A stretch of DNA of 64,000 nt from Pseudaeromonas paramecii. Lineage in GTDB: Bacteria > Pseudomonadota > Gammaproteobacteria > Enterobacterales > Aeromonadaceae. This document shows positions 8,039 through 15,787 of the stretch, piece after piece. Positions within the stretch are counted from its first letter, which is position 1. Each line of letters starts with the position of its first letter. The translations under genes were made by a program, and so were the position numbers. The notes beneath the pieces were generated by a model. That model was not told the DNA's origin. It saw only the letters and a list, made by a program, of their open reading frames with translations, and searched no databases. The stretch spans positions 62,001 to 126,000 of the forward strand of contig NZ_BAABFC010000017.1 in NCBI RefSeq assembly GCF_039540575.1, given 5' to 3'.

Positions 8039-8950
8039 ATGGCCCAGACCGATTTCTTCACTCAGACCCTGTTCTCCGTTATGACCAACCTGAAAAAGGA
8101 ACAACCCAAACAGCTTAACCCCCTGCTGCCTGGTTATGCCTTTGATGTGTTTTTGGTATCCGGGTTGACCCCTATCGAGAAGGGGGGGGCGCTGGACTTC
8201 ATGATCGACCGTCCCAACGGCATGAAGGGCTACATCATCAACCTGACGGTGCAGGGGGAGGGCCGGGTGTTTTACGGTCCCCATGCCTTCACCGTCAAAC
8301 CGGGGGATCTGCTGCTGTTTCCGCCCGAGGCGGTGCACTACTACGGCCGCGCCGAGAGCAGCGACAGCTGGTATCACCGCTGGGTCTACTTCCGTCCCCG
8401 GGCCTACTGGGCCGACTGGCTCAAGTGGCCGGACGCGGTGCAGAAGGTGGGCCGGCTGTGTCTGAGTGATCCTGCCTGTTTCGAAGAGTTTGACCAGCTG
8501 TTTCAGACCATAGAGCTGACCCACAAGCAGGTGCGTCCCATGTCCGAACAGCTGGCCATGAACCAGCTGGAACAGCTGCTGATCCGCTGCTTCGAGCTCA
8601 GCTCCCTGGCGGAGCGGGTGCCCATGGATCACCGGGTGCTGGAGGCCTGCCAGATCATGAGCAGTGCCCTGGGGGAGGAGATCAGCATCGAGGGGCTGGC
8701 GGAGCGGGTGTTCCTGTCGCCGTCCCGGCTGGCCCACCTGTTCCGGGAGCAGATGGGGGTGAGCATAGTGCGCTGGCGGGAGGATCAGCGGATCATCCGG
8801 GCCAAGCAGCTGCTGCACACCACACTGCTGCCCATCGCCGTCATCGCCCAGCAGATTGGCTATGACGATCAACTCTACTTTTCCCGGGTGTTCAAGAAGC
8901 GGGTAGGGGTCAGCCCCAGCGAGTACCGCAAGAGCAGCAGCCTGCTCTAG
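8039..8950 (+). CDS. araC: Arabinose operon regulator AraC
   Basis: Arabinose-responsive activator/repressor of the ara promoters. The N-terminal cupin arabinose-binding and dimerisation domain is recognisable from LLPGYAFDVFLVSGLTPIE, GMKGYIINLT, VKPGDLLLFPPEAVHYYGR and WYHRWVYFRPRAYWADWL. The C-terminal two-HTH AraC/XylS domain includes VFLSPSRLAHLFREQMG and IGYDDQLYFSRVFKKRVGVSPSEYR. The start is uncertain: ATG at 8039 gives 303 residues with about 14 extra at the N-terminus, while ATG at 8081 fits the E. coli start better. Neither has a strong Shine-Dalgarno. Its last 4 bases overlap the convergent HAD gene. Confidence 0.95.
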   Translation: MAQTDFFTQTLFSVMTNLKKEQPKQLNPLLPGYAFDVFLVSGLTPIEKGGALDFMIDRPNGMKGYIINLTVQGEGRVFYGPHAFTVKPGDLLLFPPEAVHYYGRAESSDSWYHRWVYFRPRAYWADWLKWPDAVQKVGRLCLSDPACFEEFDQLFQTIELTHKQVRPMSEQLAMNQLEQLLIRCFELSSLAERVPMDHRVLEACQIMSSALGEEISIEGLAERVFLSPSRLAHLFREQMGVSIVRWREDQRIIRAKQLLHTTLLPIAVIAQQIGYDDQLYFSRVFKKRVGVSPSEYRKSSSLL

Positions 8951-9720
8951 GCGCCCCGGCTGACCCACCAGTCGGGCAGCGCCCCTATGTCCGGGAGGCT
9001 GACATCCGGCTGGATGCCGCTGTTGGCCACCGTCTGCGGGCGGTACTTGCCGGTGCGCACCAGTATGCCGGTCAGGCCGCTTTGCTGGGCGCCGTCGATG
9101 TCCGAGAAGATGTCATCCCCCACCATGGCCACCTCGCTCGCCGGCAGCTGCAACCTGGCCAGGGCGGCGGCGAAGAAGTCGGGATTGGGCTTGCCAATCA
9201 CCACTGCCTCACAGGGGGTGGCGTACTCCAGGGCGGCGACGAAGGCGCCGATGTCCAGCATCAGCCCCTGTGGCGTCTGCCAGCTGCGATTCTTGTGAAT
9301 GGCCACCAGACGCGCCCCCTGCTGCAGGCAGGTAAAGGCGCGGTTGAGCAGGGCATAGTCCCAGACCGGTCCTATGTCGCCGATCAGCAGCGCCTGGGGC
9401 GTCTGTTCATCCGATGTGAAGTCCGCCAGATCTGCCAGCACCTGTGGCTTGACCAGGGGCCAGATCCGCGTCAGGCCCTGCTGCCGTAACCAGTGGGCGG
9501 CAGCCTGGGGGGCACAGAAGATTTGCTCAGCCCCGATGGCCAGCCCCATGGCCTGCAGGCGCTGGCTCAGGCCGGCGAGACTCTGGGTGGAGGTGTTGGT
9601 GACAAACAGGTGGGGGATCTGCTGCGCCTTGAGCCAGGCCAGGGTTGTCTGTGCCCCCGGCAGCACCTGCTCGCCGGTATGCAGTACCCCATCCAGATCC
9701 AGTAACAGGCCCTTGAGCAT
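8947..9720 (-). CDS. HAD-IIA family phosphatase (NagD/LHPP-like)
   Basis: Cytoplasmic HAD-superfamily hydrolase of 257 residues. Motif I is LLLDLDGVLHTGE, motif II lies in FVTNTST, the conserved lysine is in VIGKPNPDFF, and motif III is MVGDDIFSDIDGAQQSG. The cap placement is that of subclass IIA, as in NagD, LHPP and phosphoglycolate phosphatases. The substrate cannot be read from the sequence. The start has GGAGG 7 bases upstream. It is convergent with araC, overlapping it by 4 bases. It lies downstream of the acyltransferase gene on the same strand, but a hairpin separates them, so it may be independently expressed. Confidence 0.88.
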   Translation of the reverse strand: MLKGLLLDLDGVLHTGEQVLPGAQTTLAWLKAQQIPHLFVTNTSTQSLAGLSQRLQAMGLAIGAEQIFCAPQAAAHWLRQQGLTRIWPLVKPQVLADLADFTSDEQTPQALLIGDIGPVWDYALLNRAFTCLQQGARLVAIHKNRSWQTPQGLMLDIGAFVAALEYATPCEAVVIGKPNPDFFAAALARLQLPASEVAMVGDDIFSDIDGAQQSGLTGILVRTGKYRPQTVANSGIQPDVSLPDIGALPDWWVSRGA

Positions 9721-9780
9721 GGGAGACCTCCTTGATGCACAGGCAGGGAACGTCTGTTTGAGTTATCCGGCTCAGCGACG

Positions 9781-9802
9781 AAAAAATCAACCTCAGGTTG
9801 AT
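9781..9802 (-). terminator. Terminator after the LuxI-fold acyltransferase gene
   Basis: On the minus strand a 7-bp stem (ATCAACC / GGTTGAT) with a 3-base loop is followed by TTTTT. It lies 12 bases past the stop of the acyltransferase gene. Confidence 0.7.
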
Positions 9803-9813
9803 GGTCTCCGGTG

Positions 9814-10959
9814 TTATGCGGTGGGTTGGATCCGGCTGGGGAGGGGGCTACCCGGGGCCAGTTCAGCGCTCCAGCTGCGCTCCAGCCGCAGCCGGGCACA
9901 GGCCGGGGCCAGGGGCACCGGCAGGCCCCGATCCAGTCGGCAACTGGCTTCGATGGCCAGCTCAATGGCCAGCAGACCCATCCAGACCGGTGGTGGACAC
10001 AGGGGATGGGGTGGCGCGGGCAGGCGCTGACGCCCCGAGGGATCCGCCAGGTAGTAGCAGAGGGCGCCATCGGGCTGCACCAGGGGCAGTAGGGCGGGCA
10101 CCCCCAAGCGTTGCGCTTGTATCGCCGCCAGGCGCCAGGCCGGATGGCTGACCGGCAGGCCCAGGATCAGGCGATCCACCTGTCGCAGGGCCGCCTTGAG
10201 CAGGGGGGCGCTTAAGGGGCCGGGCAGGCAAGTGAGTTGCACCGGGCCCGCCAGCGGCGGCAAGGGCGGCATCTTCTGGCTGTGCAGCAGGATCAGCTGA
10301 TGGTAACCGGCGGCCACCGCCTGCTCCACCAGGGGCTGGGCCCACTCATCGGCAATCAGCAACAGGTGGGCACGAGCCGGGCTCTGGACGGCGGGGTCTG
10401 TCTGTAGAAAGGCGGGGCACAGGGCGCGGCGACGCTCGGTGATCAGCAGCTGGCAGGGTTGGCTGAGCTGGCCTTGAAAGTAACCGTATTCCCCCAGGCT
10501 GTAGAGGGGCAAACCAAAGCGGCGTAGCCGGCGCTGCAGGCGATCCGGCAGCAGCATCAGCAGCCGCTGTATGCCCTGGCGTCGGGCGTATTGTTCCAAC
10601 TGCTGCACCAGCTGCCGCAGCAGGCGACCATCTCGCACCTGGGGCAACAGGGCCAGCCGGGAGACTTCGGCGCAGCCGCCGGGCAGTTGCCCGGCCATGT
10701 GGGGGTGACTGGTGATGGGCAGACCCAGTGGACAACGGCCTTCGCTGATGAGGCGCACGCAAGCAAGCAGGTTGCCCGCCTCATCCTGGGCCACCAGATG
10801 GCTGGCATAGTCGTCATAGGCATCCTGCTCCAGCCGGCTGGGGAAGTCCTCGGCATTGAACCAGCCCTTTTCCAGGCAGAAGACCCGGTAGCGCAGTCGG
10901 TAGATCTGCTCCAGGGTGTCCGCATCCTCTGCCCAGCGCCATTGAATCGTCACAGCCAC
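9814..10959 (-). CDS. LuxI-fold (exosortase-type) acyltransferase fused to unknown C-terminal domain
   Basis: Residues 1 to about 170 look like the autoinducer-synthase branch of the GNAT fold, closest to the exosortase/PEP-CTERM-associated acyltransferases. Visible signatures are RLRYRVFCLEKGWF (R25, F27, W33), EQDAYDDYASH (E44, D46, D49), CVRLI (R69) and AEVSRLAL (E98, R101), which line up with the conserved residues of LuxI proteins. Residues from about 190 to 381 form a second domain with alternating hydrophobic strands (HLLLIADEWAQPLVEQAVAAG, VDRLILGLPVSHPAW). It might be Rossmann-like but I do not recognise it. No luxR, exosortase or PEP-CTERM gene is nearby. Substrate and product are unknown. 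Confidence 0.75.
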   Translation of the reverse strand: MAVTIQWRWAEDADTLEQIYRLRYRVFCLEKGWFNAEDFPSRLEQDAYDDYASHLVAQDEAGNLLACVRLISEGRCPLGLPITSHPHMAGQLPGGCAEVSRLALLPQVRDGRLLRQLVQQLEQYARRQGIQRLLMLLPDRLQRRLRRFGLPLYSLGEYGYFQGQLSQPCQLLITERRRALCPAFLQTDPAVQSPARAHLLLIADEWAQPLVEQAVAAGYHQLILLHSQKMPPLPPLAGPVQLTCLPGPLSAPLLKAALRQVDRLILGLPVSHPAWRLAAIQAQRLGVPALLPLVQPDGALCYYLADPSGRQRLPAPPHPLCPPPVWMGLLAIELAIEASCRLDRGLPVPLAPACARLRLERSWSAELAPGSPLPSRIQPTA

Positions 10960-11148
10960 CTCTCGTATACGTTCGAAACCAATTGCTCGCCCCCCTTAAG
11001 GTAGAACATGGACGGCGGTCCTGTGGCTGCGCCGGGGGAAGTGTGAGCCAATTCGCGCCCCGACGCGGCGTAGGGCATGTTATGCTGCCCTTTCTTGCGT
11101 CGGTTACTGGCTGGCGCGACATCCACTCTTATGACACTGGAGCCCCCT

Positions 11149-11628
11149 ATGCAGATCTCCCAAGACATGGTCGTGACCCTTCAATATCGCCTGTTCGATG
11201 CCGACGGCCAATTGCTGGATCAGACCCGTGAACCCCTGGCTTACCTGCACGGTGGCTATGGCAATGTGCCGCCCAAGCTGGAGTCCGCCATGTTGGGTAA
11301 GCAGGTGGGGGACAAGGTGGAGGTGACCCTGCTGCCGGCCGACTCCTTCGGCGAATATGACGAGTCCCTGGTGCGCGAGGAGCCCAAGACCCTGTTCCCG
11401 GCCGAGGTGGCCGAAGGCATGGTGTTCCAGGCCCAGGATCCGCAAAGCGGCCACACCCTATTGTTCCGGGTGGTTTCCCTGACGGATGACCAGGTGACAC
11501 TGGATGGCAACCATCCCTTCGCCGGCATGACGGTGCGCTTTGAGGTGGAGATCCAGGAGGTGAGAGCCGCCAGCGACGAGGAGAAGGCCCACGGTCACGT
11601 GCACGGCGCGCACGGTCATCATCACTGA
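11149..11628 (+). CDS. SlyD-like FKBP peptidyl-prolyl isomerase
   Basis: Cytoplasmic FKBP-type prolyl isomerase and chaperone of the SlyD group, 159 residues. The FKBP part (QISQDMVVTLQYRLFDADGQLLDQT, AYLHGGYGNVPPKLESAM) is interrupted by an insert-in-flap domain (residues about 70-125). The short C-terminal tail is histidine-rich (HGHVHGAHGHHH) and could bind nickel or zinc, but it lacks the cysteine-rich extension of E. coli SlyD. The FKBP core diverges from E. coli SlyD (GGYGNVPPKLE where SlyD has GHGSLISGLE), so it may be a paralogue. The ATG at 11149 has GGAG upstream; an upstream ATG at 11131 is the alternative. A strong terminator follows. Confidence 0.88.
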   Translation: MQISQDMVVTLQYRLFDADGQLLDQTREPLAYLHGGYGNVPPKLESAMLGKQVGDKVEVTLLPADSFGEYDESLVREEPKTLFPAEVAEGMVFQAQDPQSGHTLLFRVVSLTDDQVTLDGNHPFAGMTVRFEVEIQEVRAASDEEKAHGHVHGAHGHHH

Positions 11629-11646
11629 GATGTCATTGCATCGGTA

Positions 11647-11668
11647 GGGGGCCAAAGGCCCCCTTTTT
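11647..11668 (+). terminator. Terminator after slyD-like gene
   Basis: A perfect GGGGGCC / GGCCCCC stem with an AAA loop and five T follows the stop by about 18 bases. Confidence 0.93.
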
Positions 11669-11734
11669 CATGCCCGTCGCCTTGGGTCTGACTACACTTC
11701 GGTTGGTGTTTCAACCCAGACAGGAGTGACGAAG

Positions 11735-12307
11735 ATGATCAAGTTGGTGGTGGTGTACCACAGCGGCTATGGCCATACCGAGCAGCAAGCCAAGGCGGTG
11801 GCCGAGGGCGCCCGGGCTGAGGAGGGGGTGCAGGTGGAGGTGATGAAGATCAGCCCAGAGGGGGATCTGTCGGATGATCAGTGGCAGGCGCTGGGGCAGG
11901 CCAAGGCCATCATCTTCGGCTCCCCGACCTACATGGGCTCCGTCTCCTGGCAGTTCAAGAAGTTTGCCGATGCCTCCAGCAAGCCCTGGTTTGGCGAGCA
12001 GTGGAAGGACAAGCTGGCGGCGGGCTTTACCAACTCCGCCAGCATGAACGGCGACAAGCTCTCCACCCTGCATTATCTGTTCACCCTGGCCATGCAGCAC
12101 GGCATGCTGTGGGTGGGGCTGGGCCTGCTGCCGGCCAATCGCCAATCCTCCGGTCGCAACGATCCCAACTGGCTGGGCAGCTTCTGTGGCGCCATGGCCC
12201 AGAGCCCATCGGATGTGGGACCCGACGAGGGGCCGCTGCCCGGCGATCTGGCCACCGCCAAGCTGCTGGGGGCCCGGGTGGCCCAGCAGGCCAAGCGGTT
12301 GGGCTGA
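11735..12307 (+). CDS. WrbA-like flavodoxin family protein
   Basis: Cytoplasmic FMN-binding flavodoxin-fold protein of 190 residues, probably an NAD(P)H-dependent quinone or flavin reductase. The N-terminal phosphate-binding loop is VVYHSGYGHTEQQAKAVAEGA, and a second FMN-contact block is IIFGSPTYMGSVSWQFKKFADAS. It resembles WrbA but differs in the C-terminal half (LPANRQSSGRNDPNWLGSFCGAMAQSP), which is typical of the related NAD(P)H-dependent oxidoreductases. The frame is open from a GTG at 11726, but that codon is part of the AGGAG Shine-Dalgarno of the ATG at 11735. Flanking terminators make it monocistronic. Confidence 0.85.
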   Translation: MIKLVVVYHSGYGHTEQQAKAVAEGARAEEGVQVEVMKISPEGDLSDDQWQALGQAKAIIFGSPTYMGSVSWQFKKFADASSKPWFGEQWKDKLAAGFTNSASMNGDKLSTLHYLFTLAMQHGMLWVGLGLLPANRQSSGRNDPNWLGSFCGAMAQSPSDVGPDEGPLPGDLATAKLLGARVAQQAKRLG

Positions 12308-12327
12308 TGCCAGCACGATAGACACGG

Positions 12328-12350
12328 GCCCGCCTTCTGGCGGGCTTTTT
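12328..12350 (+). terminator. Terminator after WrbA-like gene
   Basis: GCCCGCC / GGCGGGC stem with TTCT loop and five T, 20 bases past the stop. Confidence 0.93.
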
Positions 12351-12428
12351 CTTGTCTCGCCTGCGCTGGATCATGCCCTGTGAGGTGACGAGTGACTAGA
12401 ATGCCCGCCTGCAAAAAACGGAGGGCCT

Positions 12429-13373
12429 ATGGAACTGCATCAACAGGTGAACATGCTGGGACAGGATCTGCAGCGCCGCTATGGCGAGAAGATCCACAAG
12501 CTCTCCTTGCATGGTGCCTTCACCTGTCCCAACCGGGATGGCACCCTGGGCCGCGGCGGCTGCACCTTCTGCAACGTGGCCTCCTTTGTGGATGAGTCCG
12601 CCCAGGTGCTGCCCATCGCCCAGCAGCTGCAGGCCCGCGCCAAGGAGGCGGACCGCGCCCGCCGCTACCTGGCTTATTTTCAGGCCTACACCAGTACCTA
12701 TGCCGAGGTGGCCTACCTCAAGCAGATGTACGAGGAGGCCCTGGGGGCGGCGGACATGGTGGGGCTGTGTGTCGGCACCCGGCCCGACTGTGTGCCGGAT
12801 GCGGTGCTGGATCTGCTGGCCGGCTACCAGGCCCAGGGCTTCGAGATCTGGCTGGAGCTGGGGCTGCAAAGTGCCAACGATGCCACCTTGCACCGCATCA
12901 ACCGGGGTCATGACTACCGGGCCTATGAGAGCGCCGTGCTGCGGGCCCAGGCCCGCGGCCTCAAGATCTGCACCCACCTCATCGTCGGTCTGCCCGGTGA
13001 GCAGGCCATGGACAGCCTGGCGACCCTCAAACAGGTGGTGAGCACCGGCACCCAGGGCATCAAGCTGCACCCGCTGCACGTGGTGGCGGGCAGCACCCTG
13101 GCCAAGGCCTGGCAGGCCGGGCGGCTGCCGGTGCTGAGCGAAGCGGAGTACGTGGAGGCCGCCTGCGCCATGATTCGTCATACCCCGCCGGAGGTGGTCT
13201 ATCACAGGGTGTCGGCCGCCGCCCGGGCCCCCACCTTGCTGGCGCCGGCCTGGTGCGAGAACCGTTGGAGCGCCATGGTGGCCATCAGCCGCGCCTTGGC
13301 GCAACAGGGGCCGCAGGGCAGCGCCCTGGACCGCCCCTTCGTCTTTACCCCGGTTCCCCGCCGCCAAGCTTGA
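12429..13373 (+). CDS. yhcC: Radical SAM protein YhcC
   Basis: Member of the YhcC/TIGR01212 radical SAM family, 314 residues, of unknown substrate. The iron-sulfur cluster cysteines lie in the family-specific segment TCPNRDGTLGRGGCTFCN, where the first cysteine is far from the CxxC pair, unlike the canonical CxxxCxxC. TIM-barrel blocks such as VGLCVGTRPDCVPDAV, WLELGLQSANDATLHRINRGHDY and THLIVGLPGE follow. The start has a strong GGAGG. As in E. coli it lies just upstream of arcB. The gap to arcB is about 100 bases and could hold an arcB promoter. Confidence 0.93.
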   Translation: MELHQQVNMLGQDLQRRYGEKIHKLSLHGAFTCPNRDGTLGRGGCTFCNVASFVDESAQVLPIAQQLQARAKEADRARRYLAYFQAYTSTYAEVAYLKQMYEEALGAADMVGLCVGTRPDCVPDAVLDLLAGYQAQGFEIWLELGLQSANDATLHRINRGHDYRAYESAVLRAQARGLKICTHLIVGLPGEQAMDSLATLKQVVSTGTQGIKLHPLHVVAGSTLAKAWQAGRLPVLSEAEYVEAACAMIRHTPPEVVYHRVSAAARAPTLLAPAWCENRWSAMVAISRALAQQGPQGSALDRPFVFTPVPRRQA

Positions 13374-13471
13374 TCCAGCCTCGGCTTTTGCGATAACACC
13401 ACAGTCAGGTGTCAGGCGGCCTGCTATCATGTCCGCTTTGCCAAGCCTTTCGTTATTGTCGGGATCCGAGC

Positions 13472-15784
13472 ATGAAAACCTGGGCGCAGTATTACGTTAA
13501 TGGCCTTACCCGGTTAGGCATCATCCGTTTCAGTCTGCTGTTGGCCTCCTTTGTCATCCTGTTGGCGGTGATGATCCAGGTGGGGGTAACGCTGTTGTTA
13601 CGGGGCACGGTGGAGTTTGTGGATCTGGTGCGCTCCATCTTCTTCGGCCTGCTGGTGACCCCCTGGGCCGCCTACTTTCTGACCGCGGTGGTGGATGAGC
13701 TGGAAGACTCCCGTCAGCGGTTGAAGGACATGGTCAACAAGCTGCAGGAGATGCGGGATCGGGACAAGGCGCTCAATGAGCAGCTGCAGCTCAACATCAG
13801 CCAGCTGCACCAGCAGATGGATGAGACCCGGCGGGCCGAGATCGCCCAGGAGCGGGCCATGGAGGAGCTGGAGGCGGAGGTGCTGCGCCGGGAGGCCGCC
13901 CAGCGCGAGCTGCAATCCCGCGGGGCCCTGTGGCGCTCCTTCATCGATAACTCACCGGATCTGGTTTACTACCGCAACGAGCACGGCCGCTTCTCCGGCT
14001 GCAACCGGGCCATGGAGCAGCTGGTGGGCCTGTCCGAGGCCCAGCTCATCGGCATGCTGCCCCATCAGATCTACCCTCGTGAGGTGGCGGAGAAGGTGGT
14101 GGAGACCGACCGTCAGGTGCTGGAGAAGAAGGAGGCGGTGACCTACGAGCAGTGGCTCACCTTCCCCAACGGCCGCAAGGCCTGCTTCGAAATTCACAAG
14201 CTGCCCTTCTATGACGAGAAGGGCCATCACCTGGGCCTGCTGGGGTTTGGCCGGGACATCACTGAGCACAAGGCCTATCAGGATCAGTTGGAGAAGGCCA
14301 GCCGCGACAAGACCAGCTTCATCTCCACCATCAGCCACGAGCTGCGCACCCCGCTCAACGGCGTGGTGGGCTTGAGCCGCATCTTGCTGGATACCGAGCT
14401 GACCCCGCTGCAGCGTCAGCACCTGAACACCATCCACCTCAGCGCCGTCACCCTGGGCAACATCTTCAACGACATCATCGACCTGGACAAACTGGACCGG
14501 CATCGCCTGGAGATAGCCCCGGCGCCGCTGGACTTGTCCATGTTCCTGCAGGATATCGAGAGCCTGACCCGACTGATGGCCGAGCAGAAGGGGCTCTACC
14601 TGCACTTTGATGTGGATGGCGAGATCCCCGAGCGGGTCAACGCCGACGGCACCCGGCTGCGGCAGATCCTGTGGAACCTGGCCGGCAACGCCATCAAGTT
14701 CACCGAGCAGGGCGGTATCACCTTGCGCATCCTGTTCCACCCCCCCCAGGATGATCATATCAAGGTGCGCATCGAGGTGGAGGACACCGGCATCGGCATA
14801 CCGGCCAGCGAGCTGGATAACATCTTCGCCATGTATTACCAGCTCAACGGCGAGAAGCACGCCACCGGCTCCGGCATCGGCCTGGCGGTGACCCGCCAAC
14901 TGGTGCTGGCCATGGGCGGCGATATCGGGGTGGATAGTGAGCTGGGGCAGGGGGCCTGTTTCTGGGTCGAGCTGGACTTGCCACTGCTGACCGAGCTGCC
15001 GATGGAGATAGAGGAGAGCGGCGAGGTGCCGCCTCTCAACATACTGCTGGTGGAGGACGTGGAGCTGAACATCACGGTGGCCACCGCCCTGCTGCACAAG
15101 TTCGGCCATGAGACGGTGGCGGCCCGTACCGGCGCCGAGGCCCTGGCCCTGTTCAAGCCAGAGGCGTTTGACCTCTTGCTGCTGGATATTCAGCTGCCGG
15201 ACATGACCGGCTTTGACATCGCCGATGAGTTGCTGCGGCGGTACGATCGCAAGCAGTTGCCGCCCATGGTGGCCCTGACGGCCAACCTGGTGCGGGACAA
15301 AGCAGTGTATGCCGCGCACGGCATCTGCGATGTGATAGGCAAGCCCATGTCGGTGAGCAACCTGGCGGAGACCTTGAGCCAGCTGTTTGCCCCGCGTAAG
15401 CCGGCGGAGCCGCTGCCCCCGCCGCCGCCTGCGGGCAACCGGGAGAAGGTGCTGGATCTGACCTTCCTCAACGAATATGCCCAGATGGTGGGCAAGCCGG
15501 TGCTGGGCCAGGCGGTGAGCCTGTTCGAGCAGATGCTGCCGGATTACCTGGCTCACCTGGCCACCAATCTCACCGCCAAGGATCAGAAGGGCATCGTCAG
15601 CGAGGCCCACAAGCTCAAGAGTGCCGCCGGCGCCATTGGCCTCAAGCGGCTATTTGATCTGGCGCAGCAGGCCCAGAGCCCGGATCTGCCGGCCTGGTGG
15701 GAAAATATCGGCGACTGGATCGACACCATCAAGCGCACCGCCCCCAAGGATCTGGCCCTGTTGCAGCAGTGGCTCAAGGAGTAG
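13472..15784 (+). CDS. arcB: Anaerobic sensor hybrid kinase ArcB
   Basis: Inner-membrane redox sensor that phosphorylates ArcA when quinones are reduced. The 770 residues (E. coli 778) hold two membrane segments (about 15-75), a linker coiled coil, a PAS domain (about 150-270), and HisKA with H289 in SHELRTPLNG. An HATPase_c domain follows, then a receiver domain with D572 in LLLDIQLPDMTG and an Hpt domain with H713 in EAHKLKSAAGAIG. These phosphorelay residues match E. coli H292, D576 and H717. The open frame begins 21 codons earlier, but MKTWAQYYVNGL is the family start. dgt follows after 3 bases, so the two are probably co-transcribed. The partner arcA lies 6 kb away on the other strand. 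Confidence 0.97.
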   Translation: MKTWAQYYVNGLTRLGIIRFSLLLASFVILLAVMIQVGVTLLLRGTVEFVDLVRSIFFGLLVTPWAAYFLTAVVDELEDSRQRLKDMVNKLQEMRDRDKALNEQLQLNISQLHQQMDETRRAEIAQERAMEELEAEVLRREAAQRELQSRGALWRSFIDNSPDLVYYRNEHGRFSGCNRAMEQLVGLSEAQLIGMLPHQIYPREVAEKVVETDRQVLEKKEAVTYEQWLTFPNGRKACFEIHKLPFYDEKGHHLGLLGFGRDITEHKAYQDQLEKASRDKTSFISTISHELRTPLNGVVGLSRILLDTELTPLQRQHLNTIHLSAVTLGNIFNDIIDLDKLDRHRLEIAPAPLDLSMFLQDIESLTRLMAEQKGLYLHFDVDGEIPERVNADGTRLRQILWNLAGNAIKFTEQGGITLRILFHPPQDDHIKVRIEVEDTGIGIPASELDNIFAMYYQLNGEKHATGSGIGLAVTRQLVLAMGGDIGVDSELGQGACFWVELDLPLLTELPMEIEESGEVPPLNILLVEDVELNITVATALLHKFGHETVAARTGAEALALFKPEAFDLLLLDIQLPDMTGFDIADELLRRYDRKQLPPMVALTANLVRDKAVYAAHGICDVIGKPMSVSNLAETLSQLFAPRKPAEPLPPPPPAGNREKVLDLTFLNEYAQMVGKPVLGQAVSLFEQMLPDYLAHLATNLTAKDQKGIVSEAHKLKSAAGAIGLKRLFDLAQQAQSPDLPAWWENIGDWIDTIKRTAPKDLALLQQWLKE

Positions 15785-15787
15785 GCC

